Shown one piece after another: positions 44,309-54,600 of a DNA stretch of 64,000 bases. The translations under genes and the position numbers were made by a program. Under the pieces are notes generated by a model that was given only the letters and a program-made list of their open reading frames with translations, was not told the origin of the DNA and made no database searches. Position 1 is the first letter of the stretch. Each line of letters opens with the position of its first letter. Source of the DNA: an uncultured Bacteroides sp. (GTDB lineage Bacteria; Bacteroidota; Bacteroidia; Bacteroidales; Bacteroidaceae); NCBI GenBank assembly GCA_900546645.1, contig URDR01000001.1, positions 21,764-85,763 on the forward strand. The letters run 5' to 3'.

Positions 44309-45649
44309 ATGGCTCAGAAACTTTGGGAAAAGAATGTTCAGGTAAATGCCGAGATTGACCGCTTTACCGTTGGACGTGACCGGGAAATGGATCTTTTTCT
44401 GGCTAAACATGATGTACTTGGTTCAATGGCTCACATCACGATGCTTGAAAGTATCGGTCTGTTAACCGCAGATGAGTTGAGCGCTTTGTTGGAAGAACTA
44501 AAACAGATTTATGCTTCGGCAGAGAAAGGTGAGTTTGTTATCGAAGACGGAATTGAGGATGTACACTCACAGGTAGAACTTATGCTGACCCGCCGTTTAG
44601 GGGATGTGGGTAAGAAAATTCATAGTGGGCGCTCGCGTAACGATCAGGTTTTGGTCGATTTGAAATTGTTTACCCGCACTCAGTTGAAAGAGATAGCAGA
44701 AGCTGTTGAAGACCTTTTCCGGGTACTGATTTCTCAGAGTAACCGTTATAAAGATGTTTTAATGCCCGGATATACTCATCTGCAAATAGCCATGCCCTCT
44801 TCGTTTGGCTTGTGGTTTGGAGCGTATGCCGAGAGCTTGGTCGATGATATGTTGTTCTTGCAGGCGGCTTATAAGACCTGCAACCGTAATCCGTTGGGGT
44901 CGGCTGCGGGATATGGTTCTTCTTTTCCATTGAACCGTGAGATGACAACTCGTTTGCTGGGATTTGACTCGATGAACTACAATGTGGTTTATGCTCAGAT
45001 GGGGCGTGGAAAGATGGAACGGAATGTAGCTTTTGCTTTGGCTTCTATTGCGGGAACACTGTCAAAGCTGGCTTTTGATGCCTGCATGTTTAGCAGCCAG
45101 AACTTTGGCTTCGTGAAACTGCCGGATGAATGTACTACAGGCTCCAGCATTATGCCTCATAAAAAGAATCCAGATGTGTTTGAACTGACTCGTGCCAAGT
45201 GTAACAAGATTCAGGCACTTCCCCAGCAGATTATGATGATCATGAATAATCTTCCTTCAGGGTATTTCCGCGACTTACAGATTATCAAAGAGGTGTTCCT
45301 TCCCGCTTTTGGGGAGCTGAAAGACTGTCTTCAGATGGCTACTTATATCATGGATAAAATATGGATTAATGAGCATATCTTAGATGATGACAAATATCTA
45401 TATATATTCAGTGTAGAAGAAGTTAATCGTCTGGCCAGTGAAGGAATGCCTTTCCGTGATGCGTATAAAAAGGTAGGTTTAGACATTGAGGCTGGCAGAT
45501 TTACACATAACAAGCAGGTGCATCACACGCATGAGGGAAGTATCGGCAATCTATGTAATGACCAGATTGTGAAATTAATGAATCAGGTAGTTTCTGGCTT
45601 TAACTTTGAAACGGTAGAAGCGGCAGAGAAAGCGCTTCTGCACCGATAG
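44309..45649 (+). CDS. argH: Argininosuccinate lyase
   Basis: 446 residues. The fumarase-superfamily loop TTGSSIMPHKKNPDVFEL and HSGRSRNDQVLVDLKLFTR and DVHSQVELML are clear. It gives arginine and fumarate in the last step of arginine synthesis. Next on the strand are the two tRNA genes. Confidence 0.95.
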   Translation: MAQKLWEKNVQVNAEIDRFTVGRDREMDLFLAKHDVLGSMAHITMLESIGLLTADELSALLEELKQIYASAEKGEFVIEDGIEDVHSQVELMLTRRLGDVGKKIHSGRSRNDQVLVDLKLFTRTQLKEIAEAVEDLFRVLISQSNRYKDVLMPGYTHLQIAMPSSFGLWFGAYAESLVDDMLFLQAAYKTCNRNPLGSAAGYGSSFPLNREMTTRLLGFDSMNYNVVYAQMGRGKMERNVAFALASIAGTLSKLAFDACMFSSQNFGFVKLPDECTTGSSIMPHKKNPDVFELTRAKCNKIQALPQQIMMIMNNLPSGYFRDLQIIKEVFLPAFGELKDCLQMATYIMDKIWINEHILDDDKYLYIFSVEEVNRLASEGMPFRDAYKKVGLDIEAGRFTHNKQVHHTHEGSIGNLCNDQIVKLMNQVVSGFNFETVEAAEKALLHR

Positions 45650-45684
45650 AAAGGAAAAAATATTAAAAGAAAATGGGCGAAATG

Positions 45685-45716
45685 TTTGGAGTATATCATA
45701 AAACTCCTTACATTTG
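45685..45716 (+). promoter_or_regulatory. Promoter of the tRNA-Gly/tRNA-Leu unit
   Basis: TTTG (45685-45688), a 20-base gap, TACATTTG (45709-45716). This is an exact match to the Bacteroides primary-sigma consensus, 11 bases before the tRNA-Gly 5' end. Confidence 0.85.
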
Positions 45717-45727
45717 CACCCGTTAAC

Positions 45728-45800
45728 GCGGAAATAGCTCAGTTGGTAGAGCATAACCTTGCCAAGGTTAGGGTCGCGAGTTCGAGTCTCGTTTTCCGCT
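45728..45800 (+). tRNA. tRNA-Gly (GCC)
   Basis: 73 bases. Acceptor GCGGAAA pairs with TTTCCGC, with T as discriminator. D-arm GCTC/GAGC, anticodon loop TTGCCAA with anticodon GCC, and T-arm with GTTCGAGTC. CCA is not encoded. Confidence 0.96.
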
Positions 45801-45815
45801 CTTCTTTGAATGGAT

Positions 45816-45900
45816 GCTCGAATGGTGGAATCGGTAGACACGAGGGACTTAAAATCCCTTGGCCATTGCGGCTGTGCGGGTTCAAGTCCCGCTTCGAGTA
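45816..45900 (+). tRNA. tRNA-Leu (UAA)
   Basis: 85 bases with the long variable arm of a class II tRNA. Acceptor GCTCGAA pairs with TTCGAGT (first pair G-T), discriminator A. Anticodon loop CTTAAAA gives UAA. T-loop GTTCAAGTC. CCA is not encoded. It lies 15 bases after tRNA-Gly. Confidence 0.96.
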
Positions 45901-45908
45901 CAAGATAT

Positions 45909-45946
45909 GCCTCATGATCTTTTGATTATGAGGCTTTCTTGTTTTT
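45909..45946 (+). terminator. Terminator after the tRNA genes
   Basis: GCCTCAT (45909-45915) pairs with ATGAGGC (45928-45934) across a 12-base loop, followed by TTTCTTGTTTTT. Confidence 0.8.
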
Positions 45947-46227
45947 AATCAGATGCTTATAAGGAGTCCGCATCCCAGATAACAGTTTATAAAAAAACGT
46001 TTAGGCGTTTTAGAGAATCTTCCTCGGCGTTTTAAATGAAACACTTAGATGTTTTTTGAGAGAGATTTAAGATAAGAAGTCAGCCTTTATAGGGACTCGC
46101 ATTTGAAAACCCCTAAATCTTTAGTTTAGCGGTAGTTCACAACCGAAAAGTATGTAATGGGTATATTTTCAGTTTGCTGATCGGTTTTAGTGTTGAATAA
46201 GAATGTTTTTTATTTAAGATACAATTA
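45947..46227. other. Gene-free stretch before the phosphatase-GH20 operon
   Basis: No gene. The part 45985-46070 is made of repeated GCGTTTTA/AACG wording (GGCGTTTTAGAG and GGCGTTTTAAATG). No complete promoter match to TTTG-N19-TAnnTTTG was found before the start at 46228. Confidence 0.5.
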
Positions 46228-47187
46228 ATGATTATGAAAGCACTTTGGCTAACTTTATTTGGCTTTATGGCATTATCGGCATGTACTTCTTCTGTAAGTG
46301 ACAGAAATGTGACAGTGGCTGTATTGGGTGACCTCCATTTTGACTTACCTCCCGAAACCGATCAGTATTATCATGTGCGGGCTTTAAATAACATCGAGGG
46401 ACAATTTTGTGTTCCCGGAGACTCTGTAAATGGAGTTTCAACCGGGGTGGTAAATAAACTGAATGGCGTGATTATAGCCGGTGATATATTCGATAAGCCT
46501 TATCCGGAAGCCCATGATTTATATAATCAGCGCTATACGCCCGGCAACGGTGACAAGCAAATTCATTATCCTGTGTTTCCCGGATACGGGAACCATGATA
46601 TCGACCCTTTTTCTCAAGATTCAGTGATGAATATGAAAGGCAGAGAGGCAAATTTGCATTTGTTAGACTCTGTTTTGCGTGAAAAACTGGTAGGAGGAGA
46701 AATCTTAAGTTTGCATGAAGGAAGCAGAAGCTATTCATGGAATGTGGGTGACGTACATTTTATTCAGGCTCATCGTTATTCGGGCGACAGTGCATACGGA
46801 GAGGCAAACTGGAGCTGGCTGGAGGATGATTTAAAGAAATATGCTTCGGAAGGAAATCCAGTGGTGTATATCCAGCATTACGGCTTTGATAAATGGGCTT
46901 TGACATGGTGGACGGAAGACGACCGGAAGCGTTTGTTTGACTTGCTGGAACAGTATAATCTGGCTGCTTTTCTGGTGGGGCATACGCATGAGGCAAGTAT
47001 ACAGACCTATCGCGAACATGAAATTTATCAGGTAAATAATGCCTGGCCCGATGAAGATGGAAACGGTTCGTTTGCAGTGGTACGTATTCAGGGAAACAAA
47101 GTTGTAATTGCCACTTGCCGATGGACAGACGACTTAGGAAATTATGAAGTCGTGGCTCCTTTTTGTATTAAATCATTGAAACAATAA
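46228..47187 (+). CDS. Metallophosphoesterase lipoprotein
   Basis: 319 residues. Lipobox LSACTSS. The calcineurin-type metal motifs are all present: GDLHFD, GDIFDKP, GYGNHDID, QHYGFD and GHTHEASI. Exported, probably to the periplasm or cell surface. First gene of a unit with GH20 (22-base gap) and a second phosphoesterase. Within a mannan-type locus a role in removing phosphate from phosphorylated sugars is possible. ATG at 46228 and 46234 are both plausible. Confidence 0.85.
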   Translation: MIMKALWLTLFGFMALSACTSSVSDRNVTVAVLGDLHFDLPPETDQYYHVRALNNIEGQFCVPGDSVNGVSTGVVNKLNGVIIAGDIFDKPYPEAHDLYNQRYTPGNGDKQIHYPVFPGYGNHDIDPFSQDSVMNMKGREANLHLLDSVLREKLVGGEILSLHEGSRSYSWNVGDVHFIQAHRYSGDSAYGEANWSWLEDDLKKYASEGNPVVYIQHYGFDKWALTWWTEDDRKRLFDLLEQYNLAAFLVGHTHEASIQTYREHEIYQVNNAWPDEDGNGSFAVVRIQGNKVVIATCRWTDDLGNYEVVAPFCIKSLKQ

Positions 47188-47209
47188 AACCATAAATACC
47201 TCATACGTC

Positions 47210-49504
47210 ATGATTCGACCATTTATTGTATGTCTTACTGCTTTTTTCGGTTTTTCGTGTACGGGAAGCAAAGATGTGAAAGGTGATTTTTCTATCATTC
47301 CTTATCCTAATCAGATAGAGACATCTTCTGATTGCTTTTTATCTGTCAATAGTCAAATCAGGGTGGGTATTCCTGAGGATTTTGAGAAGTCGGAAGTGAT
47401 TTTAGCTTATTTGCAAGAACGTTTAAGTGAGTGGGGACTGGAGCAGGTGGTTGCCTCTCCGGAAACAGATTTCGATTTTGTTGTAGATTCTTTACTCTCT
47501 GATGAGGCTTATGACCTTCAGATAGATACTCATAAGATAACCCTTAGAGCAAATAAAGAAGGAGCTGGTTTTTTTTATGGCTTACAGACTCTTTTGCAGA
47601 TGTTTCCGCTTGAGGCAGACGGGCGGGTTATGCTTCCGTGTACATCGATTCAAGATGCTCCTCAGTTTCCTTATCGCGGACTGATGCTTGATGTGGCACG
47701 TAACTTCCAGTCGAAAGAAACGGTGTTGAAGTTTATTGACTTGATGTCAGTCTATAAGATGAATCGCCTGCATCTGCACTTGACAGACGATCAGGGATGG
47801 CGCATTGAGATTAAGAAATATCCTAAACTGACAGAGGTGGGTTCATCCCGTCAGCAAACAATGGTAGGGCATTCCGATTATTATTATCCTCGTCGGTTTG
47901 ATGGCATTCCGAAGCAGGGATATTACACGCAAGAAGATATTAAGGAAATGGTGCGTTATGCTGAGGAGCATTTTATAACGATCGTTCCTGAAATAGAGAT
48001 GCCGGGGCATTCTTCTGCTGCACTGGCTGCTTATCCTCAATTCTCATGTGGATTAGGTAAAACGTATGTGGTACGTGATTATATGGATATTTTTGATGAA
48101 GTATATTGTCCGCATGAGGGTACCATCCAGTTCTTGCAAGATATATTGTCGGAAGTCATGGCACTTTTTCCCGGTGAGTATATTCATATCGGAGGTGACG
48201 AGTGTCCTAAAAAGGCATGGAAGGTATGTCCTCGCTGTCAGGCTTTAATTAAAAAGGAAAAGCTGAAAGATGAACATGAATTGCAAAGCTGGTTTATCCA
48301 TCGCATTGAGCAGTTTGTAAACAGTAAAGGAAAAAATATCATCGGATGGGATGAAATTCTGGAAGGAGGACTGGCTCCTCATGCCACCGTAATGTCATGG
48401 CGTGGGGAAGAAGGAGGCGTGATTGCTGCCGGAATGAAGCATCAGGTAATTATGACTCCCGGAGATTATTGTTACATTGATCATTATCAGGAGGACCCGG
48501 AATTTGCTCCTTTGGCTATAGGAAGTTTCTTACCTTTGGATAGTGTGTATGCCTATAATCCGCTTCCGTCTAAGTTGAACAAAGAAGAACAGCGCTATAT
48601 CATAGGTACACAGGCTAATTTGTGGGGAGAATACATCCAAACACCAGAGTATTTGGAGTATATGGCTTTTCCTCGTTTGCTGGCTATGTCGGAAGTGCAG
48701 TGGACTGCGGTTAAAAATAAAGATATTCAGGGCTTTCTGCGCAGATTGAGAAAAAATTTTGACTGGCTGGATAAAAAGGGAGTTCATGCTTGTCGTAATT
48801 TCTATGAGGTTTCTTATCAAGGAGACTGGAATGAGAATTCGTCTGGATATGAAGTAAGCTTACATACCTTGTGTCCTGATGGAGAAATCAGATATGCCCT
48901 GAATGATTCTTCCGAATTGAATTTTCAAGTTTATTCTTCTCCTTTGCGCTTTGATGAAGAAACTGAGGTTTTTGCTGCTGTCTATTTAAATGGTAAACGT
49001 ATGGGTGATATTACTCATAAGCGGTTTGCAGTGAATAAGGCAGTGGGCTGTGCATATTCATGTGTCCCGGAGGCTGGATGGGAGCATATTCATAAAGGAT
49101 ATGGACTGACTGATGGATGGAGAGGCTATCCGAAAGATATGCGTCAGTGGACTGGATTTAGCGGAGATACACTGAACATAACGCTTCAACTTCATAAAGA
49201 AGAGCTTATCCGGCAAGTTAATTTAGCTACTTTGTGGCGTCCATGGAATATGCTTTGGCCGACTCGTAAAATACAGGTTTCTGTTTCGCAGGATGGAGAA
49301 AAATATCATGTTATAGCCGAGTATGAACCGGTTTATGATTTTAGCCGTACTGAAGGAACACGTTTCCCGGTTTCTGTTTCTTTTGAGAAAACAAAGGCTC
49401 GCTTTATACGTCTGCTCATATTGAGTGGTGGAAAGTGTCATGAGGGATATTTTAATGCCGGTGAGCAGAGCGAACTGGCGGTAGATGAAATAGAAGTTTA
49501 TTAA
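47210..49504 (+). CDS. GH20 beta-N-acetylhexosaminidase
   Basis: 764 residues. Lipoprotein signal (FGFSCTGSK). A GH20b domain at about 30-150 leads into the catalytic barrel at about 155-500: YRGLMLDVARNFQSKETV, LHLHLTDDQGWRIEIKKYPKL, the Asp330-Glu331 catalytic pair in HIGGDECPKKAW, GWDEILEGGL and GTQANLWGEYI. The C-terminal 230 residues contain an F5/8-like beta domain (NMLWPTRKIQVSVSQDGEKYHVIAEY). It removes terminal beta-GlcNAc or GalNAc. Within this locus the likely targets are host N-glycan antennae. Confidence 0.93.
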   Translation: MIRPFIVCLTAFFGFSCTGSKDVKGDFSIIPYPNQIETSSDCFLSVNSQIRVGIPEDFEKSEVILAYLQERLSEWGLEQVVASPETDFDFVVDSLLSDEAYDLQIDTHKITLRANKEGAGFFYGLQTLLQMFPLEADGRVMLPCTSIQDAPQFPYRGLMLDVARNFQSKETVLKFIDLMSVYKMNRLHLHLTDDQGWRIEIKKYPKLTEVGSSRQQTMVGHSDYYYPRRFDGIPKQGYYTQEDIKEMVRYAEEHFITIVPEIEMPGHSSAALAAYPQFSCGLGKTYVVRDYMDIFDEVYCPHEGTIQFLQDILSEVMALFPGEYIHIGGDECPKKAWKVCPRCQALIKKEKLKDEHELQSWFIHRIEQFVNSKGKNIIGWDEILEGGLAPHATVMSWRGEEGGVIAAGMKHQVIMTPGDYCYIDHYQEDPEFAPLAIGSFLPLDSVYAYNPLPSKLNKEEQRYIIGTQANLWGEYIQTPEYLEYMAFPRLLAMSEVQWTAVKNKDIQGFLRRLRKNFDWLDKKGVHACRNFYEVSYQGDWNENSSGYEVSLHTLCPDGEIRYALNDSSELNFQVYSSPLRFDEETEVFAAVYLNGKRMGDITHKRFAVNKAVGCAYSCVPEAGWEHIHKGYGLTDGWRGYPKDMRQWTGFSGDTLNITLQLHKEELIRQVNLATLWRPWNMLWPTRKIQVSVSQDGEKYHVIAEYEPVYDFSRTEGTRFPVSVSFEKTKARFIRLLILSGGKCHEGYFNAGEQSELAVDEIEVY

Positions 49505-49515
49505 TAAATAAGAAT

Positions 49516-50955
49516 ATGAAAAAAGGACTCTTTTTTATGGTGCTGCTTTTGTTATGTGCAGGCATTGCATCAGCCCGGCAGCCGCTTCGGTTTAAGGATG
49601 GAAAATTTAAGATGGTTCAGTTTACCGATATTCATTGGGACCCAAAGTCGGCAGGATGTGAAGCTACTGAACATACCATTAAATCGGTTCTTGAAATAGA
49701 AAAACCTGATTTGGCAATTCTCACCGGTGATATTGTTACCTCCGATCCTGCCCTTGAGGGATGGAAGTCAATTATACGTATTTTTGAAGAAGAAAAAATG
49801 CGCTTTGATGTAACAATGGGAAATCACGATGCAGAGTATTTGGATAAGCAGACTATTTATGATTTGCTGGTCAAGTCGCCTTACTTTGTGGGCTCGCATG
49901 GTCCGAAGGAGATAAAAGGATGTGGTAATCATGTTCTTCCCATTTATGGGTCAAAACAGTCGGATAAAGTCGCTTCGCTTCTTTATTGTATTGACTCGAA
50001 TGATTATCCTGAAACGGAGGATTTGGGACATTACGACTGGATTCACTTTAATCAGATAGAATGGTATCGGGACCAAAGTAAAAACTTTACGGCTGGAAAC
50101 GGGGGTGAGCCGCTTCCTGCATTGGCTTTCTTTCACATTGCATTGCCGGAATACCGCCATTTGATAGGAAAAAAAACTACTTGGGGTAGATGTGATGAAG
50201 GCGATGCTTGTGCTGCCGATGTAAACAGTGGGATGTTTGCTTCTTTTGTGGACTGCAAAGATGTGATGGGCGTTTTTGTGGGACACGATCATGATAATGA
50301 CTTCCTGGGACAGGAAAAAAATATTGTATTGGCTTATGGGCGAGTAACGGGAAAGGATGCCTATGGTGAATTTATTCGTGGGGGCCGTGTAGTGGAACTA
50401 TATGAAGGGAAACGCCAGTTCGATACTTGGATTACAACTCCCGAAGGGAAAGAATTTGCTTATTATTATCCGTCGGGTATCACTTCGATAGATGAAGAAG
50501 GCCCTTATCTGCCGGCCCAAAAAGTCCAGCCGAAGAAACAAGGAGTGGCTTATACTTATTATGAAGGCGAATTTGAACAGACAGCCGATATGTATGCGGG
50601 CAAAAAAGTAAAAGAAGGAGTACTTTCTAATTTTAATATTTCAGAGGCACCGGCAAAAGATTATTTCGGCTATGACTTCCGTTCTTTGATACGCATTCCT
50701 GAGAAGGGGGTTTATTATTTTTATGTATCATCCGATGACGGTGCAAAATTATTCATCGACGGAAAAGAGATTGTAGATAATGATGGTTCTCATAGCTTGA
50801 AGTGCGTGGCAGGAAAGGTTGCTTTGGAGGCTGGATTCCATGAAGTAAAACTTTTGTACTTTGAGAGTTATATGGGAGAGTCATTAAAGGTAAGAATGGT
50901 GGGGCGTTCTACTGATAAGCTTATATCAGATGATATGCTGTTCCTTCCAAAATGA
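49516..50955 (+). CDS. Metallophosphoesterase with C-terminal PA14 domain
   Basis: 479 residues with signal peptide (FFMVLLLLCAGIASA). The phosphoesterase domain covers about 25-310: FTDIHWDP, LTGDIVTSD, TMGNHDAEY, FHIALPEYRH and VGHDHDNDF. Residues about 340-479 are a PA14-type beta domain: AYTYYEGEFEQTADM, DYFGYDFRSLIRIPEKGVYYF, SSDDGAKLFIDGKEIVDNDGSH. PA14 domains usually bind carbohydrate. The same module ends the GH92 enzyme 6 kb downstream. It is 11 bases after the GH20 gene. Confidence 0.88.
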   Translation: MKKGLFFMVLLLLCAGIASARQPLRFKDGKFKMVQFTDIHWDPKSAGCEATEHTIKSVLEIEKPDLAILTGDIVTSDPALEGWKSIIRIFEEEKMRFDVTMGNHDAEYLDKQTIYDLLVKSPYFVGSHGPKEIKGCGNHVLPIYGSKQSDKVASLLYCIDSNDYPETEDLGHYDWIHFNQIEWYRDQSKNFTAGNGGEPLPALAFFHIALPEYRHLIGKKTTWGRCDEGDACAADVNSGMFASFVDCKDVMGVFVGHDHDNDFLGQEKNIVLAYGRVTGKDAYGEFIRGGRVVELYEGKRQFDTWITTPEGKEFAYYYPSGITSIDEEGPYLPAQKVQPKKQGVAYTYYEGEFEQTADMYAGKKVKEGVLSNFNISEAPAKDYFGYDFRSLIRIPEKGVYYFYVSSDDGAKLFIDGKEIVDNDGSHSLKCVAGKVALEAGFHEVKLLYFESYMGESLKVRMVGRSTDKLISDDMLFLPK

Positions 50956-50982
50956 CGTGAAGATAATTTTTTCAAAAAAAGA

Positions 50983-51021
50983 TATATTCCCTTTAGGGTG
51001 CTTTGCTCTAAAGGGAATATA
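50983..51021. terminator. Hairpin between the phosphoesterase and FecR remnant
   Basis: TATATTCCCTTTAG (50983-50996) pairs perfectly with 51008-51021 (14 bp, 11-base loop). On the minus strand it is followed by CTTTTTTT, on the plus strand by no T run. No minus-strand gene is near, so its orientation is odd. Confidence 0.55.
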
Positions 51022-51039
51022 CCTTATGTAAAGAGATAA

Positions 51040-51429
51040 AATGCCGGAAAGTTTGAGGTTGCACTCTATGAAGGGGCGGTGCAGATTAATGATAAAGAAG
51101 AATGTAAGCTGGTTCAACTGGCACCGAATGAAAAGGTCTCTTGTATGAATGGACGCCTGACTAAGCAGAAGTTGGATGAGAAAGACCAGTCTTGCTGGAT
51201 AAAAGGAGTACTTTCATTTAACAATGAATCGTATGCCGCTATATTTGAAAAACTGGAAGCCTATTATGATGTGAAAATCAATGTTGACAACAAGGCTGTT
51301 AATCATTATCGTATTACAGCTAAGTTTCACATAGATTCTGGATTGAAGCATATATTAATCATCTTGCAGCAGTCGAATGGCTTTACATATTCGTGGAATG
51401 CAGAGCGTGGTGAGGTAAATATAAAATAA
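51040..51429 (+). pseudogene. Truncated FecR anti-sigma factor remnant
   Basis: The open frame begins just after a stop at 51037-51039 and has no good start codon. It reads NAGKFEVALYEGAVQINDKEECKL, the middle of a FecR domain, then SCWIKGVLSFNNESYAAIFEKLEAYYDVKI and a DUF4974-type end. A complete FecR protein in Bacteroides has about 320-390 residues with an N-terminal cytoplasmic part and a membrane helix; about the first 200 residues are gone. No sigma factor gene lies upstream. It precedes a SusC with an STN domain, which would normally signal to such a protein. Confidence 0.8.
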
Positions 51430-51560
51430 GTAGCGATGAGATATTTCTCATCATGATTTGACCTTTCAGTTTATAGCAGAAACCTTAAGCTAAAACTATA
51501 ATTATAATGCTGTAAGAAAACAAAAAATCCTACTGAGATGCTATTGTAATAAAAGAAAGT

Positions 51561-51568
51561 TATCTTTG
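51561..51568 (+). promoter_or_regulatory. -7 box for susC
   Basis: TATCTTTG, a full TAnnTTTG match, 71 bases before the ATG at 51640. No TTTG at -33. Confidence 0.5.
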
Positions 51569-51639
51569 CCGAAGAAAATAGCAAAGTGTAAATATTAATA
51601 GAGGTGAAAGGAGATTTTAATTAACCTTAGAATAACATA

Positions 51640-54600
51640 ATGATGAAAAAAAGATTTGTTAGTTTGTTAGGTGCAACTTCCATCGGGCTGACTTTATCGG
51701 CTGCCGTACAAGGAATGCCAATTACTCTTCAAGGAGACCAAGTCTCATTAAGTTCTGTCTTATCTCAGATTGAGAATCAAACCGATTTGTTTTTTGCGTA
51801 CGATGAAAATGCAATTGATTTAGACAGACCAGTGTCTGTTGACATTCAAAACCAGTCGATAGATGCAGTTTTAAGCTCTTTGTTTGATGATACGGCAATT
51901 ACGTATGAAATAGAGGGTAAGAATATTGTGTTGTCTTCAAAAACGACTTCGGTTTCGGCCATCCGCCAGTCTAAGGAACTTACTGGGGTTATTGTGGATA
52001 ATGCAGGAATTCCTATTATCGGCGCGAGTGTTCAGGTGAAAGGAACCACAATGGGTACAATTACTGATATCGACGGTAAGTTTGCATTGAACGTATCTCC
52101 TGATGATGTATTGACTATTTCATACATTGGCTATATTACTCAAAACATTAAAGTTGGGGATAAAACTTCGTTGAACATTGTTCTGAAAGAAGATAATAAA
52201 ACGCTCGAAGAAGTAGTAGTGGTAGGTTATACCACTCAGAAGAAGGCCGACTTGTCTGGTGCTGTGGCTTCTGTGAAGATGGATGAAATTGGTGATATGG
52301 CTGTTACGGGTATTAACCACGCTTTGCAAGGAAAAATGTCGGGGGTAACCGTGTATCAGACAAGTGGAGCTCCGGGAGCATCAGCTTCGATTCGTGTGCG
52401 TGGCTTGGGAACAATCGGTAATAACGACCCTTTATATGTTATCGACGGTATGCCTGCTGATAACATGAATGATGTTAATCCGAGCGATATTGAACGCATT
52501 GACGTGCTGAAGGATGCTGCATCGGCTGCAATCTATGGTTCACGTGCTGCCAATGGTGTGGTAATCATTCAGACTAAAAAAGGAAAGAAATCGGAAAAGA
52601 TTAATGTAACATTCAATACGCATCACGGTTTTAACTGGGCTACTAAAAAAATGAACCTGCTTGATGCTGCCGGACGTAATCTGATTCACTCGGAAGCTTA
52701 CAGAAACGACCATATGGACGTTCCCAGTTATTATACTTCGCCTATCGGTTCGGTGACTCGGACAAACTGGCAAGATGAAATCTATTCTACCGGATATACG
52801 GGAAATTATGACTTAGGTGTTTCTGGTGGATCTGAGCGAGCTCGTTATAATGTAGCTATGGGTTATTTGGACCAGAACGGTATCTTGAAGAATTCAGGAT
52901 TCGACCGTGTGAATTTCCGTGTGAATACAGAAATGGATATTACTAAGAACTTGAAGTTTGGTGAAAACTTGATGATTACCCATTCTGTACAGAGCATTGT
53001 GCCTACTTATGGAGCAGGAGGTGCTATCTCGGCTGCCTTGGTATTCGACCCGTCTGTACCTGTATATACTGAAGATGGAGGTTATAGTGGCAGTGGGGAA
53101 CTTGGTACCGATATGCGTAATCCGGTTTCTGTTTTAGACCGTGCCGATAAGAAAGTGACTCGTGATCGTATCTTTGGTAATGTATATGCTCAATGGGAGA
53201 TTATAAAGGGATTGACCTTAAAAACTGATTTTGGTTATGACTGGTCGCAATGGCAGGAAAAAGAATATTCTGGAATTGTGCCTGAAGCTGGTCGCCCTAG
53301 TACAGTAGCTGAACTGACTCAACAAGATTGGCAAAGCACTCGCTGGATGAATACTACGACTTTGAAGTATGATGGTTCATGGGGCAAGCATAAACTGATG
53401 GGATTAGGAGGATGGTCTTATGAAGATTATCGTATGAATTTCTTGAATGCCCGTGGAACAGGTTTTGCTTCAGATGATGAATCACAACGTTTCTTGGAAT
53501 GCGCTTCTAATGTAGCATGGCTGCTGAGCGGACGTAAGGAATGGGCTTTGATGTCTGGATTCTTGCGCTTTGATTATTCGTTTGCAGACCGTTATTTGTT
53601 GTCTGCAAGTTTTCGTGCCGATGGCTCTTCTAAGTTTGCCAAGAAAAACCGCTGGGGATATTTCCCCTCAGTATCGGGTGCTTGGCGTATTTCTGAAGAA
53701 GCTTTCTTTGAAAATGCGAAGGAAACTGTGCAGAACTTCAAGTTGCGTGCAAGCTGGGGACAGTTAGGTAACCAGAATATATTTGATTTTTATCCTACTT
53801 ATTCAAAAGTTGTCAATACACAGGATGATGACGGATACTATGTCGTATTTGGTAAGGATGAAAAATATACAGGAGGACGTTATGAGGCTTCTATAGCCAA
53901 TAAAGATATTAAATGGGAAGTTACTACTCAAATGAATATCGGCGTTGACCTGAGCTTGTTTAATCACTTGGATATTACAGCCGATTATTTCTGTAAGAAT
54001 ACTTCGGATGTATTGTTGCAGGTTCCTATCACAGCTATTGCCGGAGTTGACAATGAACCTTGGGTAAATGCTGGTAAAGTGCGCAATACAGGTTTTGAAT
54101 TCAGCGCATCTTGGAATGGCGAGAAGAACGGATTTACTTATAATGTATATGGAAATTTCAGTACGATTAAGAATGAAGTGACTTCTTTAGGAAATGGTAG
54201 TGAAGCTATTTTTGGAGGCAGCTATTCTGGTACGAATATCACGCGTACGGTGGTAGGCGAACCTATGGCTCACTTCTATGGATATAAAACAGACGGTATA
54301 TTCAAAGATCAGGCTGCTGTAGATGCGTATAATGCAAAATATAACAAAAATGCACAGATTGGTGATGTGAAGTTTGTTAATTTGAATAACGACAATGTGA
54401 TTGATGATAATGATAAAACAAACATTGGAGATGGTTTTCCGGATTTTACTTATGGATTCGGATTTGATGGTGCATATAAAGGCTTTGATTTGTCTTTATT
54501 CTTCCAGGGTGTAGCCGGATATGATATATTCAAGGCTATTGACCGTGAAGGAATGTTTGTACGTAAGTCATATAATCAGTTTGGTGAAATTTTAGATCGT

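Noticed and set aside
45575..45841. 88-codon minus-strand frame and an 79-codon plus-strand frame over the tRNAs
   Set aside because: Both are read through tRNA-Gly and tRNA-Leu and are by-products of those genes.
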